A stretch of DNA of 64,000 nt. It comes from a bacterium (GTDB lineage: Bacteria > SZUA-182 > DTGQ01). Where the stretch lies: assembly GCA_023512255.1 (NCBI GenBank), contig JAILZY010000008.1, positions 1 to 64,000 of the forward strand. The letters run 5' to 3'. This document shows positions 48,945 to 58,782 of the stretch, piece after piece. The notes under the pieces were generated by a model, which saw only the letters and a list, made by a program, of their open reading frames with translations, had not been told where the DNA came from and did no database searches. The translations under genes and the position numbers were made by a program. Position 1 is the stretch's first letter, and each line of letters begins with the position of its first letter.

Positions 48945-50087
48945 CTAATGGGCTCCGCTCGACAGGCGAAAGATCGGGATAATAATTGATAAAACAATGA
49001 TGCCGACCAAAACTCCCATAAAGATGATGATCACTGGCTCAAGGATGCCACAGAATGACTCCATCCCTTTCCGAAACTCCTGACTATAATGCTCTCCGAG
49101 GCGAATAATAACCTGGTTCAGACTGCCGGTTTCCTCTCCAGTCTGGATCATTTCCTTGACGGCCGCAGGCAGAAATGACTGCTTTCGGAAAGGAGGAGAA
49201 AACCCCTTTCCTTTTTCTACACTTTCGATCAACTCCTGAATGAAGTTGCGGTATAGGGCATTTCGGACCAGGGACCTGGTGATCAAAAGTCCGTCAAGAA
49301 GCGGCACTCCAGCGCTCATTAGAAATCCCAGGGTTGACAGAAAATGAGAGGTATAGAACTGGATCAGCATCCGGTTAACAATAGGGATATTCATTTGCTG
49401 TCGTTCAAAAAAGGCCACTGCCTTATGATTCTTTCCCAAGGCTCTGATCCCAAAAGCCAAGGCTGCTAGCCCCAGGAAGATGAGATACCAGTAATTTTTC
49501 AGCAAATGACTCAATCCCATGAGCAGACGGGTACTCCAGGGCAAAAGAGCTTCCTTCCCCTCTAGGAATATGGCCAGTTTGGGAAAAACATAGGCAATGA
49601 CAAAAAAGACGACTAAAATGGAGAAGGCCGTCAGAATTATGGGATAGGTCAGGGCCTTTCGGATCGCACTGATATACTCTTCTCGCTGTCGATAGTAGTC
49701 GGCTAGCTGTTTCATCATCTGCTTGAGCAGACCGCCGCTTTCTCCAGCCCTGATCATACTGATAAAGAGAGGGGAGAAGACCTTGGGATATTTCCCCAGC
49801 GCCTCAGAAAAGAGCTGGCCTGATTCGATCTGCTCCAGAACTTTTTCAATGATCTCTTTGAAGTAAGGATTTTGAATCTGAGGAACCATGACCCCGAGAG
49901 CACGATTTAAGGGATTGCCTGTCTCCAGCATGAGCGACATTTGAGAAGTAAACAGCATCAGTTCTTTCCCCTTTACCCGCCTGCTCCAGGAGAGCGAGGA
50001 AAACAGGTCTTTAGGTTTTTGTGAGCTTTTCTCTTTGATTTTCAGCTTTGGTTGACTGATGCTTACCGCCATAGAATCAATCCCCAA
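48945..50087 (-). CDS. gspF: GspF/PilC-type inner-membrane platform protein
   Basis: This 380-residue protein has two T2SSF domains (about 40-165 and 240-365). Three membrane helices are seen (IILTAFSILVVFFVIAYVF, YLIFLGLAALAFGI and VIIIFMGVLVGIIVLSIII). Conserved ESG and GEESG-like motifs (RAGESGGLLKQM; TGEETGSLNQV) are present. It overlaps gspE by 11 bases. Confidence 0.92.
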   Translation of the reverse strand: MGIDSMAVSISQPKLKIKEKSSQKPKDLFSSLSWSRRVKGKELMLFTSQMSLMLETGNPLNRALGVMVPQIQNPYFKEIIEKVLEQIESGQLFSEALGKYPKVFSPLFISMIRAGESGGLLKQMMKQLADYYRQREEYISAIRKALTYPIILTAFSILVVFFVIAYVFPKLAIFLEGKEALLPWSTRLLMGLSHLLKNYWYLIFLGLAALAFGIRALGKNHKAVAFFERQQMNIPIVNRMLIQFYTSHFLSTLGFLMSAGVPLLDGLLITRSLVRNALYRNFIQELIESVEKGKGFSPPFRKQSFLPAAVKEMIQTGEETGSLNQVIIRLGEHYSQEFRKGMESFCGILEPVIIIFMGVLVGIIVLSIIIPIFRLSSGAH

Positions 50088-51792
50088 TCAATACTGCCCG
50101 GTTGACCTCTTCAATCGTGCTGATTCCCTCTTTGACTTTCTTTAAGCCTTCATCCTTCAGCGTTCGCTCTCCCTTTTTGACCATCAACTCCCGAAACTGG
50201 TTAATTCCGGCATTCTCAAGGATGAGACGCTGATAATCAGCATCAATTTCAAGGAGCTCGTATATGCCTATCCGTCCCTTATAGCCTGAATCGTAGCAGG
50301 CAGGACAGCCTTCGCCTTTTGCCAATTGTAGATTCTTCTCTTCTTCCCAGCCGAGTGAGGCGAGAATATTCTTGTGGGGATAGTAGAGGGTTCGACATTC
50401 AGGACAGACCTTGCGAATCAACCTTTGGGCTAAAACCGCAGTCAGGGATGAGGAGATAAGACAGGATTCAATACCCATATTTAACAGCCTGGTAATGGCT
50501 CCTGGGCTATCATTGGTGTGGAGAGTTGACAAGACCAGATGTCCGGTTAGCGAGGCCTGGATGGCGATTTCAGCCGTCTCCCGATCTCTGATTTCCCCAA
50601 CCATGATGATGTCTGGATCCTGCCGCAGGGTGTGCTTCAGGATGCGGGCAAAGGTTAGGTTAATGGCCTCATTGGTCTGGTTTTGGTTGATAATCTCCAT
50701 ATGATATTCAACCGGATCTTCAATGGTAACGATATTTTTTTCCATGGTGTTGAGAAAGTTAAGCGCAGAATACAAGGTGGTGGTCTTGCCACTGCCTGTT
50801 GGTCCGGTAACCAGGATCAGGCCAAAGGTGTTTTTGAGTATTTTTTTGAATCGTCTGAGCTGATCGGGATCAAAACCAAGTTGATTGATATCCAGAATAG
50901 CTCTCTTGCGATCCAGAATTCGCAGGACCACCTTCTCCCCCAAAATACCCGGAAGTGAGGAGAAGCGAAGGTCGATCATCCTGCCTTCGGCCTTGATCTG
51001 AATACGGCCATCTTGCGGCTGTCTGCGTTCGGCAATATCCAGATTGGCCATGATCTTCAGCCGGGAGATGACGGCTGGAAAAAGATCAGCCCGTGGAGTC
51101 ATTACCTGATATAGTACGCCGTCGATCCGGTAGCGTACCCGAAACTTGTTTCGGTCCGGCTCAAGGTGAATATCACTGGCTCCATCCTGAACTGCCTTGA
51201 GGATGATCATGTTAACCAGGTTGATGATCGGGCTGTCCTCGGCCTGAGCCGAGATGCTCTGATAATCCTTGTCCAGGGGGTTTTCCACAAGCTGTAGGTC
51301 AGCCTCTTCAAGATCAGCCAGAAAGTCATCCACCTGAACATGCTCCCGCTCCTGATAATACTCATCGATCGCGGCCAGAATATCATCAGCTCGGCAAACT
51401 ACCGGATTGATTTGACAGCCGGTCATCTTGGCTAGGGTGTCAAAAACGAAAATGGCCTGCGGATCAGCCGTAGCCACAGTGAGTGTGTTTTTGACCTTGA
51501 ACATAGGGATAACCTGGTAAAGTCTGGCCTTATCCTGCGGGATGATATTAACAATCTTGGTATCAATGAGCCCCTTGCGCAGCCAGACATGGGGTATGCC
51601 AAGCTGCTCGCTGAGGATCGTATCCAGTGCTTCTTCGGAAATGAGCTTCTTTTCAAGGAGTATCCGGCCAAGCCTCTTGCCGGTCTCTTTTTGGATCCTC
51701 AAGGCATCATCCAGTTGATCTTTACTGATTAATCCGGCTTCAACCAGACATTCTCCAAGCTTTTTTCTTCGCAGCCCATTGATTGCCCTCAT
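50077..51792 (-). CDS. gspE: GspE/PilB-type assembly ATPase
   Basis: This 571-residue protein has an N-terminal MshEN domain (about 10-150) that often binds c-di-GMP. The ATPase has Walker A TGPTGSGKTTTLYSAL (about 325), VEDPVEYHM Asp box, Walker B DIIMVGEIRD and a His box LSTLHTND. A tetra-Cys zinc site follows (CPECRTLYYP, CPAC). It overlaps the STAS gene by four bases. Confidence 0.93.
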   Translation of the reverse strand: MRAINGLRRKKLGECLVEAGLISKDQLDDALRIQKETGKRLGRILLEKKLISEEALDTILSEQLGIPHVWLRKGLIDTKIVNIIPQDKARLYQVIPMFKVKNTLTVATADPQAIFVFDTLAKMTGCQINPVVCRADDILAAIDEYYQEREHVQVDDFLADLEEADLQLVENPLDKDYQSISAQAEDSPIINLVNMIILKAVQDGASDIHLEPDRNKFRVRYRIDGVLYQVMTPRADLFPAVISRLKIMANLDIAERRQPQDGRIQIKAEGRMIDLRFSSLPGILGEKVVLRILDRKRAILDINQLGFDPDQLRRFKKILKNTFGLILVTGPTGSGKTTTLYSALNFLNTMEKNIVTIEDPVEYHMEIINQNQTNEAINLTFARILKHTLRQDPDIIMVGEIRDRETAEIAIQASLTGHLVLSTLHTNDSPGAITRLLNMGIESCLISSSLTAVLAQRLIRKVCPECRTLYYPHKNILASLGWEEEKNLQLAKGEGCPACYDSGYKGRIGIYELLEIDADYQRLILENAGINQFRELMVKKGERTLKDEGLKKVKEGISTIEEVNRAVLIGD

Positions 51793-52124
51793 AGGAAACT
51801 CCGGTACGCCTTTTCCTGATCAGAGAAGATTTCAAAGGTATTACTCATCCTGGTAGCCAAAAGGATATCCATGACCAGTGGGCTAGCCTGAGCCAGTTTT
51901 AAGCTGCCGTTTACCTTGCGAAACTTCATGAGAGCATCCCATAAGAGCTCAAGCCCAGCACTATCAATAAGAGGAACCTCTTTTAAATCAATGAGTACCC
52001 GGATATCACCGCTATTGAGGCACCGCTCCAGCCTCTCTCTCAGGAGGCCGGTGTGCTCCTCGACCAGAGGCCCGACTAGAGAGAGAATGGAAATCAGGCC
52101 CAACTTGGTTTCTTTAATTTTCAT
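51789..52124 (-). CDS. STAS-domain anti-sigma-factor antagonist
   Basis: This 111-residue single STAS domain has the phospho-acceptor region VPLIDSAGLELLWDAL (residues about 50-65). Such proteins bind anti-sigma kinases or act as switches. Its position between the HD-GYP and GspE genes, overlapping both by four bases, suggests it regulates the secretion machine. Confidence 0.88.
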   Translation of the reverse strand: MKIKETKLGLISILSLVGPLVEEHTGLLRERLERCLNSGDIRVLIDLKEVPLIDSAGLELLWDALMKFRKVNGSLKLAQASPLVMDILLATRMSNTFEIFSDQEKAYRSFL

Positions 52125-53740
52125 CCTACTCCCCCTCCTTCTGGTTGTCGCTCCAGTTTCAGCAACTCTTCCTTATGGGATTCGGCCACCTCCAAAAATA
52201 CCCGGACAATATCTGGATCGAGTTGTGTTCCTGCGACTCTTTTGATTTCAGCCACAGCTTCTTGATGAGAGCGGCCCTGCCGGTAGGCCCGATCACTGGT
52301 GATAGCATCATAGGTATCACCAACAGCAATGATGCGGGCACTCAAAGGGATATCCTTCCCTTTTAGCCCCTGGGGGTAGCCGTGCCCATCATACCGCTCC
52401 TGGTGGAAGCGCACACCGTCCAAAGATGACTGAAATCCCTGAATAGGCTTGAGGATAACGTAGCCTCGTTCGGGATGTTTCTTAATCTCGGCATATTCTT
52501 CATCGGTCAGCTTGCCCGGTTTGGTCAGAATTTTTTCTGGAATGCCGATCTTGCCGATGTCGTGAAGAATAGAGGCCCAGTTGAGACTTTCTTTGACCGC
52601 GGGGGGCAGATTCATATGCTCGGCGATAAGCATCGAGATATGGTTGACCCGCTCGGAGTGCCCACGGGTGTACATATCCTTGGCCTCTATAGCCGAGACA
52701 AGACACTTGACTACGTTCACCAGAAACGTCTTCAGATTATGATAAAGCTCGGTATTGCTAAGCAGGATGGAAATAACTTCAGCCATGGATTGAAGAAGCC
52801 GCACGTCGCTGGCCGTAAACTTCTTCCCTCGCGGCTCATCATGCAGGAAGAAAGCCCCAAGGACTCCCTGGCGAAGGCTGTTCATATTTACCGGAACGGC
52901 TATTAGACTCACCGCGGCAGGATAGGGGAAATGGGCCTTTAAGAGCCAGCAGCTGTTAATCTGGTCGCAGATAATAAAATCATCATTGGCCAGACTGCTC
53001 AGAAGATCATTTCCTAAGCGCTCAAGGTGGCTTCTGGCGCCGCCATTATTTTCCCAGCTTTCAAAACATCCACTCATAGTCAAGATGTTTTTGCCGGGAA
53101 GGCTGATAAAACTATGATCAACCTCAAGGGTATCGCTAATTTTATCAATAATTAACTGGATGCTCTCATCTGATTCCTGAACCCCCCTAAGCCACTGTCC
53201 CACATCATAAAATAGGTTCAGCTCCTCATATCGGCTGGCCAGCTCTTCCGAAAGGCTCATGATCTCAAGCTGAGTGAGGCATTCTTTGGCGATCATGTCT
53301 GCCAGATGCTGATAAATCTTCAAATCCAGATCCTTAGCTTGCTTATACTTGGCCAGCTTTAGGCTGTCTCCTCCTGCTCGTGAGCCTGCGCCCGCATCTT
53401 GCCGACGGCAGCCAAGCAGAACCCCTATCAAGGAGTCATCTTTCAGAATCGGCACTGCGGTCAGATGGTGGCTTTGATCAAGACTGATTTGCTGTATCCT
53501 CCCCTGGCTTAGTTCCCTCTGGAGAAGATCGCGATATTCTTGATCGCTAAGCATAGGGATCTGCGACTTAGGGCAGGATAAGACAACCTCTCCTTTAGAG
53601 TTTCGTAACTCAAGATCTTGGTTTAAGAATTTTTGTCCGCGTTTTAGCAGGCTAAATAGGGGCGCAAAATCGAGTCGAGAAAATATTTCTTCGGATAATC
53701 GGAGCCTTTCCATAATGTGCTCAGCCGCAATATTGGTCAA
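52121..53740 (-). CDS. GAF/HD-GYP domain protein, predicted c-di-GMP phosphodiesterase
   Basis: This 539-residue protein has an N-terminal regulatory region, a GAF domain (about 190-330) and a C-terminal HD-GYP domain. ILHDIGKIGIPEKIL is near 397, KKHPERGYVILKPI near 427 and RYDGHGYPQGLKG near 455. It likely degrades c-di-GMP or acts as a sensor. It overlaps the receiver gene upstream by 20 bases and the STAS gene by four. Confidence 0.9.
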   Translation of the reverse strand: MTNIAAEHIMERLRLSEEIFSRLDFAPLFSLLKRGQKFLNQDLELRNSKGEVVLSCPKSQIPMLSDQEYRDLLQRELSQGRIQQISLDQSHHLTAVPILKDDSLIGVLLGCRRQDAGAGSRAGGDSLKLAKYKQAKDLDLKIYQHLADMIAKECLTQLEIMSLSEELASRYEELNLFYDVGQWLRGVQESDESIQLIIDKISDTLEVDHSFISLPGKNILTMSGCFESWENNGGARSHLERLGNDLLSSLANDDFIICDQINSCWLLKAHFPYPAAVSLIAVPVNMNSLRQGVLGAFFLHDEPRGKKFTASDVRLLQSMAEVISILLSNTELYHNLKTFLVNVVKCLVSAIEAKDMYTRGHSERVNHISMLIAEHMNLPPAVKESLNWASILHDIGKIGIPEKILTKPGKLTDEEYAEIKKHPERGYVILKPIQGFQSSLDGVRFHQERYDGHGYPQGLKGKDIPLSARIIAVGDTYDAITSDRAYRQGRSHQEAVAEIKRVAGTQLDPDIVRVFLEVAESHKEELLKLERQPEGGGVG

Positions 53741-54095
53741 TGATTTTCAGCAGTTCCTTAGGGCTAAATGGTTTTTCGAGAAATACGGTCTTATCCAGCG
53801 ATTGAGCCCAATCACGGTCAGCCTTGTCAACGCTTGAGGTAATGACAATAGTCAGAAACCCTTGCTCTTGTTTGAAGGGAATGGCTCGCAGGCAAAGCTC
53901 CTTGCCGCCCAATTTAGGCATATTGACATCGCTGATTACAACATCGGGTCTCATGGCCTCGATCTTCTGGAGAGCCTCAAGGCCATTAGAGGCAGTAATC
54001 ACCTCATAGCCTGCATTAGCAAGCTTCAGTTTTACTACCCGAATGACATAAGGCTCATCATCAACAATCAGCACTTTTTTCTTTTCCGCTCCCAT
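53721..54095 (-). CDS. Single-domain response regulator
   Basis: This 124-residue receiver has LIVDDEPYVIRVVKLKL, phosphoacceptor VVISDVNMPKLGG and Lys in FLEKPFSP. It is the probable partner of the kinase encoded 23 bases upstream. Confidence 0.92.
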   Translation of the reverse strand: MGAEKKKVLIVDDEPYVIRVVKLKLANAGYEVITASNGLEALQKIEAMRPDVVISDVNMPKLGGKELCLRAIPFKQEQGFLTIVITSSVDKADRDWAQSLDKTVFLEKPFSPKELLKIIDQYCG

Positions 54096-54117
54096 CTCAA
54101 GCTCCTCTCTTCCCCTT

Positions 54118-56025
54118 TCAAATATAAACCTCTTCCTTGGGCAGGATGATGGTAAAAGAGCTGCCGCTTCCCCATTTACTCTCCACCTTGATGTCGCCTT
54201 TATGTAATTGCACTATATTCATAGCCAAAGATAGGCCTAAGCCATTTCCCTGCTCTTTCTTGATTTCTTCTTTGCTTGACCGGAAGAACTTATCAAAGAT
54301 ATGGTTGAGCTCATCTTCAGGAATTCCGTAGCCTGAATCAGTAACCCTAATCAGAACGCTCTCCTCCTCAACGATTCCCTGCAAGGTAACTTTGCCCATG
54401 GCCGGAGTATACTTGATAGCATTGGTCAGGAGGTTTAAGATAGCTACCTCGATTAGGTCCTTATCCAAGAGCAGATTAGGCATTTTATCAGCCAGATCCA
54501 TCGTAAAGTCGATCCCTTTATTCAAGGCTTGAGCCCGCACGGTCTGATAGCAATCCCGTAGCAGTTTATCCACCTTGATAAGCGTTCGGTTGATCTTCAG
54601 GCATCCCATCTCGATCTTTGATATGTTGAGCAGGTTATTGATCAGCCGCGACAGACGGATAGCCTCCTCGTTGATACTATTGAAAAATTCCCGTTTGGTT
54701 TGCTCATCATTTACCTCCCCCTCAAGGAGCATCTCACTATAAGATACCAAGGTATTGAGCGGAGTCTTGAGCTCATGGGCCACATGATTTACAAATTCAT
54801 ACTTTGACAGCTCTGACTGCTTTTGCGAGGTGATATCGCTGATCATCCAGAGAAAGCCTAGCGGGCTATCCTCTCCATTTAGCAGATATGAGCAGGTGTG
54901 GTGAAATATGGCCAGATTGCTCCCTTCGTTTTTTTGGATTTCCACAGAATCATGGCCATAGATATTCCCCTTATCATAAAACCTGGTAAAAACCGGAACC
55001 AGGTCTGGCTCATGGTCATGGAGAAAATCTTTCCAGGGCTTGCCTAGGTAATCCTGGAGCTCCTCCCTCAAGAAGTGGCCAGCAAGCTTGTTAGCCAAAA
55101 TGGTTCTGCCGGTAGTATCAATGACAATAATCCCTATATTCAGGTTATCGAGAATAGCCCTCAGCCTGATCTTTTCATAGAGCAGGACCTTGTTTGATAT
55201 TTCTAGCTCAGCATTAATCTCCTCCTGCCTGCGGCTTCTCATGTTTTGGGTTGAGAGCACATGATTAAGCTGCTGGGCTATTTGCCCGATCTCGCCACGG
55301 AAAGAAATCTCTATTTTCGGAAATTCCTCCTCTCCCGTGATTATCCGCTTCAGTTGGCAGTTTATTTGGTGCAGTGGAGAAAAAAGCCTCTTTAGCAGAT
55401 AATAGAAGAGAAATACCAGCCCGAAAATCGAAAGAGCAATCCCGCCAAAAAGAAAGCCTATCTCCTGGTTAAAGTGTATATAATCAGATAAGGCCAGCCC
55501 GATTTTGACCAGGCCAGCTCTCTTCCCCTCACGGTAAATCGGCTTTGAGAATTCGTAGATAACCTCGCCGTTTTGGTTTTCAAGGCGCTTTTGAGTCAGC
55601 AGGTGTTCAGCCTGCTGATTATTCTCTGCCTTGAATTTGCAGCCCTCTTCGGGCATCTGTCTGCCGAGACGAACAAGAGTCTCCCCTTCGGCATCTTCAG
55701 CCAGACAGTAAACTATTCCCTTCTCCCTGACCACATAGTCGAGCAGATTAAGGTTGCGCTTTTGGGTCTCCATTTGAAACTCATGTTGAATGAGATCAGC
55801 GATCAGGCTGCACAGGCTAAAGCCATCTTTGACCAAGCGCCTCTCTCCAGCTCTTTTTTCATAGGAATAGAATGAAAACAGGATCAGCAAGATCGCAATG
55901 GCCGCAATACCAATGATCAGTAAGCCTAGCCGATTGAAGATATTCGAACTATCCCAAGTTTTCTTTTCCTCATCCTGAAACTTGCCGGAAATCTCCTGCT
56001 GTTGTTTTCTTTTTTGGATAATCAT
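54118..56025 (-). CDS. Membrane sensor histidine kinase with HAMP and PAS
   Basis: This 635-residue protein has an N-terminal membrane helix (LLIIGIAAIAILLILFSFY), a periplasmic sensor (about 55-175), a second helix (FLFGGIALSIFGLVFLFYYLL), HAMP, PAS (about 295-400), H-box NHVAHELKTPLNTLVSY (about 412), and HATPase with LLTNAIKYTPAMG, DSGYGIPE and GNGLGLSLA. It starts the long leftward cluster that leads to the secretion genes. Confidence 0.92.
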   Translation of the reverse strand: MIIQKRKQQQEISGKFQDEEKKTWDSSNIFNRLGLLIIGIAAIAILLILFSFYSYEKRAGERRLVKDGFSLCSLIADLIQHEFQMETQKRNLNLLDYVVREKGIVYCLAEDAEGETLVRLGRQMPEEGCKFKAENNQQAEHLLTQKRLENQNGEVIYEFSKPIYREGKRAGLVKIGLALSDYIHFNQEIGFLFGGIALSIFGLVFLFYYLLKRLFSPLHQINCQLKRIITGEEEFPKIEISFRGEIGQIAQQLNHVLSTQNMRSRRQEEINAELEISNKVLLYEKIRLRAILDNLNIGIIVIDTTGRTILANKLAGHFLREELQDYLGKPWKDFLHDHEPDLVPVFTRFYDKGNIYGHDSVEIQKNEGSNLAIFHHTCSYLLNGEDSPLGFLWMISDITSQKQSELSKYEFVNHVAHELKTPLNTLVSYSEMLLEGEVNDEQTKREFFNSINEEAIRLSRLINNLLNISKIEMGCLKINRTLIKVDKLLRDCYQTVRAQALNKGIDFTMDLADKMPNLLLDKDLIEVAILNLLTNAIKYTPAMGKVTLQGIVEEESVLIRVTDSGYGIPEDELNHIFDKFFRSSKEEIKKEQGNGLGLSLAMNIVQLHKGDIKVESKWGSGSSFTIILPKEEVYI

Positions 56026-56291
56026 TATAATTTACTATTAAATTTCCTATATAAATATAATAAATAAATAAAAATAAGCGGGGATAATTTATGCCCTGTG
56101 AGCCTGAAAAGTACAGGCTTACCAAAATTCCCTACTTGGTGGTATTTATTTAGCTATCATGTATTATTTAGCTATCATATTGTAATTAATAACTATTGAT
56201 GCTGATCAGTAAGTAGAGCTGCCTTTTGTTTTTTTATCGGTGAAATAAATCCTGTCTATCGGGAAGGTCAGGGCTTGAACAGCAGAGGTCT
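56026..56291. other. Intergenic gap upstream of the signalling-secretion cluster
   Basis: This AT-rich gap of about 266 bases separates the CPBP-family gene from the kinase gene, both on the minus strand. It includes a short direct repeat ATTTAGCTATCAT (near 56149 and 56166). The promoter of the cluster is probably here; no clear sigma-70 box was settled by eye. Confidence 0.4.
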
Positions 56292-57056
56292 CTACCTGAT
56301 CATTATTCCCCTGATCCAGGCAGAGTAGGCTAGAGTGAAGAGGGCGCAGTTACCTAAGATATGGATGATGATCGGGGTCAGGAGATTCTCAGAGGATTCA
56401 AAGGCTAGGGTAAAGATTAGGCCGCCGATAAACTGAGTAGCTGGAATACCCCGGACATTGTGGAGCAGAGCAAACAGCAGAGAGACTCCCAAGATAGCCC
56501 ACAGAGGAGAGAGCTTTCGGCGAAGAGAGTTATACAGACAGCCAACAAAGAAGGAATCCTCAACCATCGGAGCAAAGGTCCCCCCGACCAAAAGGAGCAG
56601 CCAAAAGGAGAAGGGATAAGGAGAGAAAATTAGGAGTTGGCCGAAATTGACCCGAAAGGCAAAGAAGGCGACAGCCCAGATGAGCATAACCGTCAGGCCA
56701 AAGACAAAGCTCCAGGTGAGCCCTGTGCGTATTCCACGCCGCCACTCTTTCGGTCTGATCCCAATGGCTGATATCCCGTATCCGGACCGAAAGGCAAAGA
56801 GCAGAATGAGACCAAGGTCAATGAGCCTAAGTAGAGCCGTGAGCCAGAGTTCCTCATCCCAGAGTGCCTTACCATTGGCTGCCACCAGCAGAAGGCGAGA
56901 GAAGAGGCGGCTGCCCCCGATTTCGACCAAAACGATCAGAACAAGGAGGCACAAAGCAGAAGGGATAGACAGGGCTGGCCGCAGGCAGCCAGCTTTGCTT
57001 GAGCAGCCCGGCTCTTGGCAAAGCGGCTCTTGATCTGCCTTTTGGCTGATCATCAT
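56292..57056 (-). CDS. CPBP-family intramembrane protein (Rce1-like)
   Basis: This 254-residue protein has about seven membrane helices and the CPBP (CAAX protease and bacteriocin-processing) motifs: FAPMVEDSFFVGCLYNSLRR, LFALLHNVRG and IIHILGN. The first motif has Glu-Asp in place of the usual Glu-Glu and lacks the following Arg, so catalysis is uncertain. It overlaps the HEAT-repeat gene by four bases. Confidence 0.8.
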   Translation of the reverse strand: MMISQKADQEPLCQEPGCSSKAGCLRPALSIPSALCLLVLIVLVEIGGSRLFSRLLLVAANGKALWDEELWLTALLRLIDLGLILLFAFRSGYGISAIGIRPKEWRRGIRTGLTWSFVFGLTVMLIWAVAFFAFRVNFGQLLIFSPYPFSFWLLLLVGGTFAPMVEDSFFVGCLYNSLRRKLSPLWAILGVSLLFALLHNVRGIPATQFIGGLIFTLAFESSENLLTPIIIHILGNCALFTLAYSAWIRGIMIR

Positions 57057-58684
57057 TGCTGCCAGCCTTTTTCTTTGAGCGCACAGTAAACCTTCATCTT
57101 TAGATACCAGGGCCGGTCAGTGCGCAGGATATCGAGCAGAAGATCTTTGGCTCGCTGGCCAGGATACTTACTAACAGACTCAGCAGCCGTGTAGACGACA
57201 TTGATGTTTGAATCCTCAAGGAGTGAAAGCAGGAGGGAAAAAGCCCACTCTTCTTCTGAGCTTGCCAGTTTGTCAAGTAGTTTGGCCGCCAATCTCCGCA
57301 CTACCGGATTCTTGTCTCTGGCCAGGTTAGCGATATCCTCCTGGTGAGCACGGCAGCTTTGGGCATCGAGTGTGTCATTGAGCCGCTTGAGAGCGCCGAT
57401 CCTATCACCCGACTCTCGTGCTCTAGCTATTTGCCACAATCCAAAACGGGACTCAGGGAGCCTAGATTTTACCTTAAAGCGGGCATTGATCGCCAGGAAC
57501 AGCGTCAGGATGATCCCCAGGGCAAGGACAGTTTCTTTCAGCCTCCCTAACTTGATCTCGGCCAGTAAAAGCGCTTGCCTGATTAACCATATACAGCCGA
57601 CAAACAGGAAAAAAGCAGCGGCCAGAGGGAGAATGAAAAATAGGCCTATCCCGCACCCTGTTCGCAGCAGCAGATAGGTATCTGCAGCTAGGCTATACTT
57701 TTCGAGATGTTTTGATGGCTCTTTTATAAATTCCTGCCAAGAGATACGGTAGATGGGATTGGCCTGGCGCATCCAGCTATTTTTCACGGGCTGCTCTTTG
57801 CTCCAGTAAAACAGAATTTCATCCTGGGCCTGGCTGTAGCTAAGTGCGGCCTGCAAACGGCCATTTAATTCACTTGGGACCGCAAACCAGTCCTGCGCTC
57901 TCAAGGCTGACTGTATGGCCAAGAGCCGCTCCCTGGGGAATCGTTCATGATCTATCGCTATAGCATTCTGGAGTCGGTAGCAGAGTGGTTGAACCAGGCG
58001 AGCCGGATAAAGGGTATAGCGATAGTAGAAGTCATCAATTTGGCGCCCTACCCTGCTTGGTAGCAGAATTCGGTCTCGGATGTCAATAAAATCAAGTTGC
58101 CGAAAGGTTACCCAAAGGAGTATGGAAAAGATCACAAAGAGAAATCCATATCTGCCAACATCGGATAGCCTAATCCTAGCCTTGGCCAGCAGAGGAAAAG
58201 AGAGCGCGTAGATAGTCAGGGGAAAGAGGAGAAGAAAAATGAGGACCTTATTGTCCGTGCCTCTTCCCTGCCAGATCAAGATGGCAGACATAATAACGAT
58301 AGGAAGGAGCCGTAGGTAGTGGTGCCATCTTTTTCGGTATAGAGAGAAAATCCACAGGATGAGCCCCCAGAAGAATCCGCAGCCAAGCCCGATTGACAGG
58401 GCAAAGAAAATACCACCAGCCAGATAGGTGGATTTGGCTGTCATCTCCTGATACAGAAAGCGGCCTGGGATAGCTAAATACCCAAGACGGGCGATCGACT
58501 CTTGCTCGGTCATGAGCTGATGATTGCTGGCCGCAACTAGCACTGTCCCCAGGAGCTGCCCTCCTAGGATGCCAAGCAGGGTAGAGAGAAGGAGAAAAAG
58601 AACTACTCTGGCCGCACTCTTGGGATTTTCTTTTTCTTCCCTGCACTCAGCCTTAGTTATTTCATTGCACTTAGCCTCGTCCAT
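57053..58684 (-). CDS. Membrane protein with C-terminal HEAT-like repeats
   Basis: This 543-residue protein has about eight hydrophobic segments in the N-terminal 390 residues and a soluble C-terminal domain with HEAT-like units (KNPVVRRLAAKLLDKL, DSNINVVYTAAESVSK). No enzyme motif is visible and the family is not recognised. Its stop overlaps the start of the CPBP gene (ATGA), so the two are likely partners. Confidence 0.75.
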   Translation of the reverse strand: MDEAKCNEITKAECREEKENPKSAARVVLFLLLSTLLGILGGQLLGTVLVAASNHQLMTEQESIARLGYLAIPGRFLYQEMTAKSTYLAGGIFFALSIGLGCGFFWGLILWIFSLYRKRWHHYLRLLPIVIMSAILIWQGRGTDNKVLIFLLLFPLTIYALSFPLLAKARIRLSDVGRYGFLFVIFSILLWVTFRQLDFIDIRDRILLPSRVGRQIDDFYYRYTLYPARLVQPLCYRLQNAIAIDHERFPRERLLAIQSALRAQDWFAVPSELNGRLQAALSYSQAQDEILFYWSKEQPVKNSWMRQANPIYRISWQEFIKEPSKHLEKYSLAADTYLLLRTGCGIGLFFILPLAAAFFLFVGCIWLIRQALLLAEIKLGRLKETVLALGIILTLFLAINARFKVKSRLPESRFGLWQIARARESGDRIGALKRLNDTLDAQSCRAHQEDIANLARDKNPVVRRLAAKLLDKLASSEEEWAFSLLLSLLEDSNINVVYTAAESVSKYPGQRAKDLLLDILRTDRPWYLKMKVYCALKEKGWQQ

Positions 58685-58782
58685 AGAGAACCTTACCTTG
58701 TTGTTGGGAGACCCTTGCTGACTAAAGATGCCAGCCCAGAGATGCCCCCTACTTCATTTTTTTGTTCATATTTCTTCGCTTA

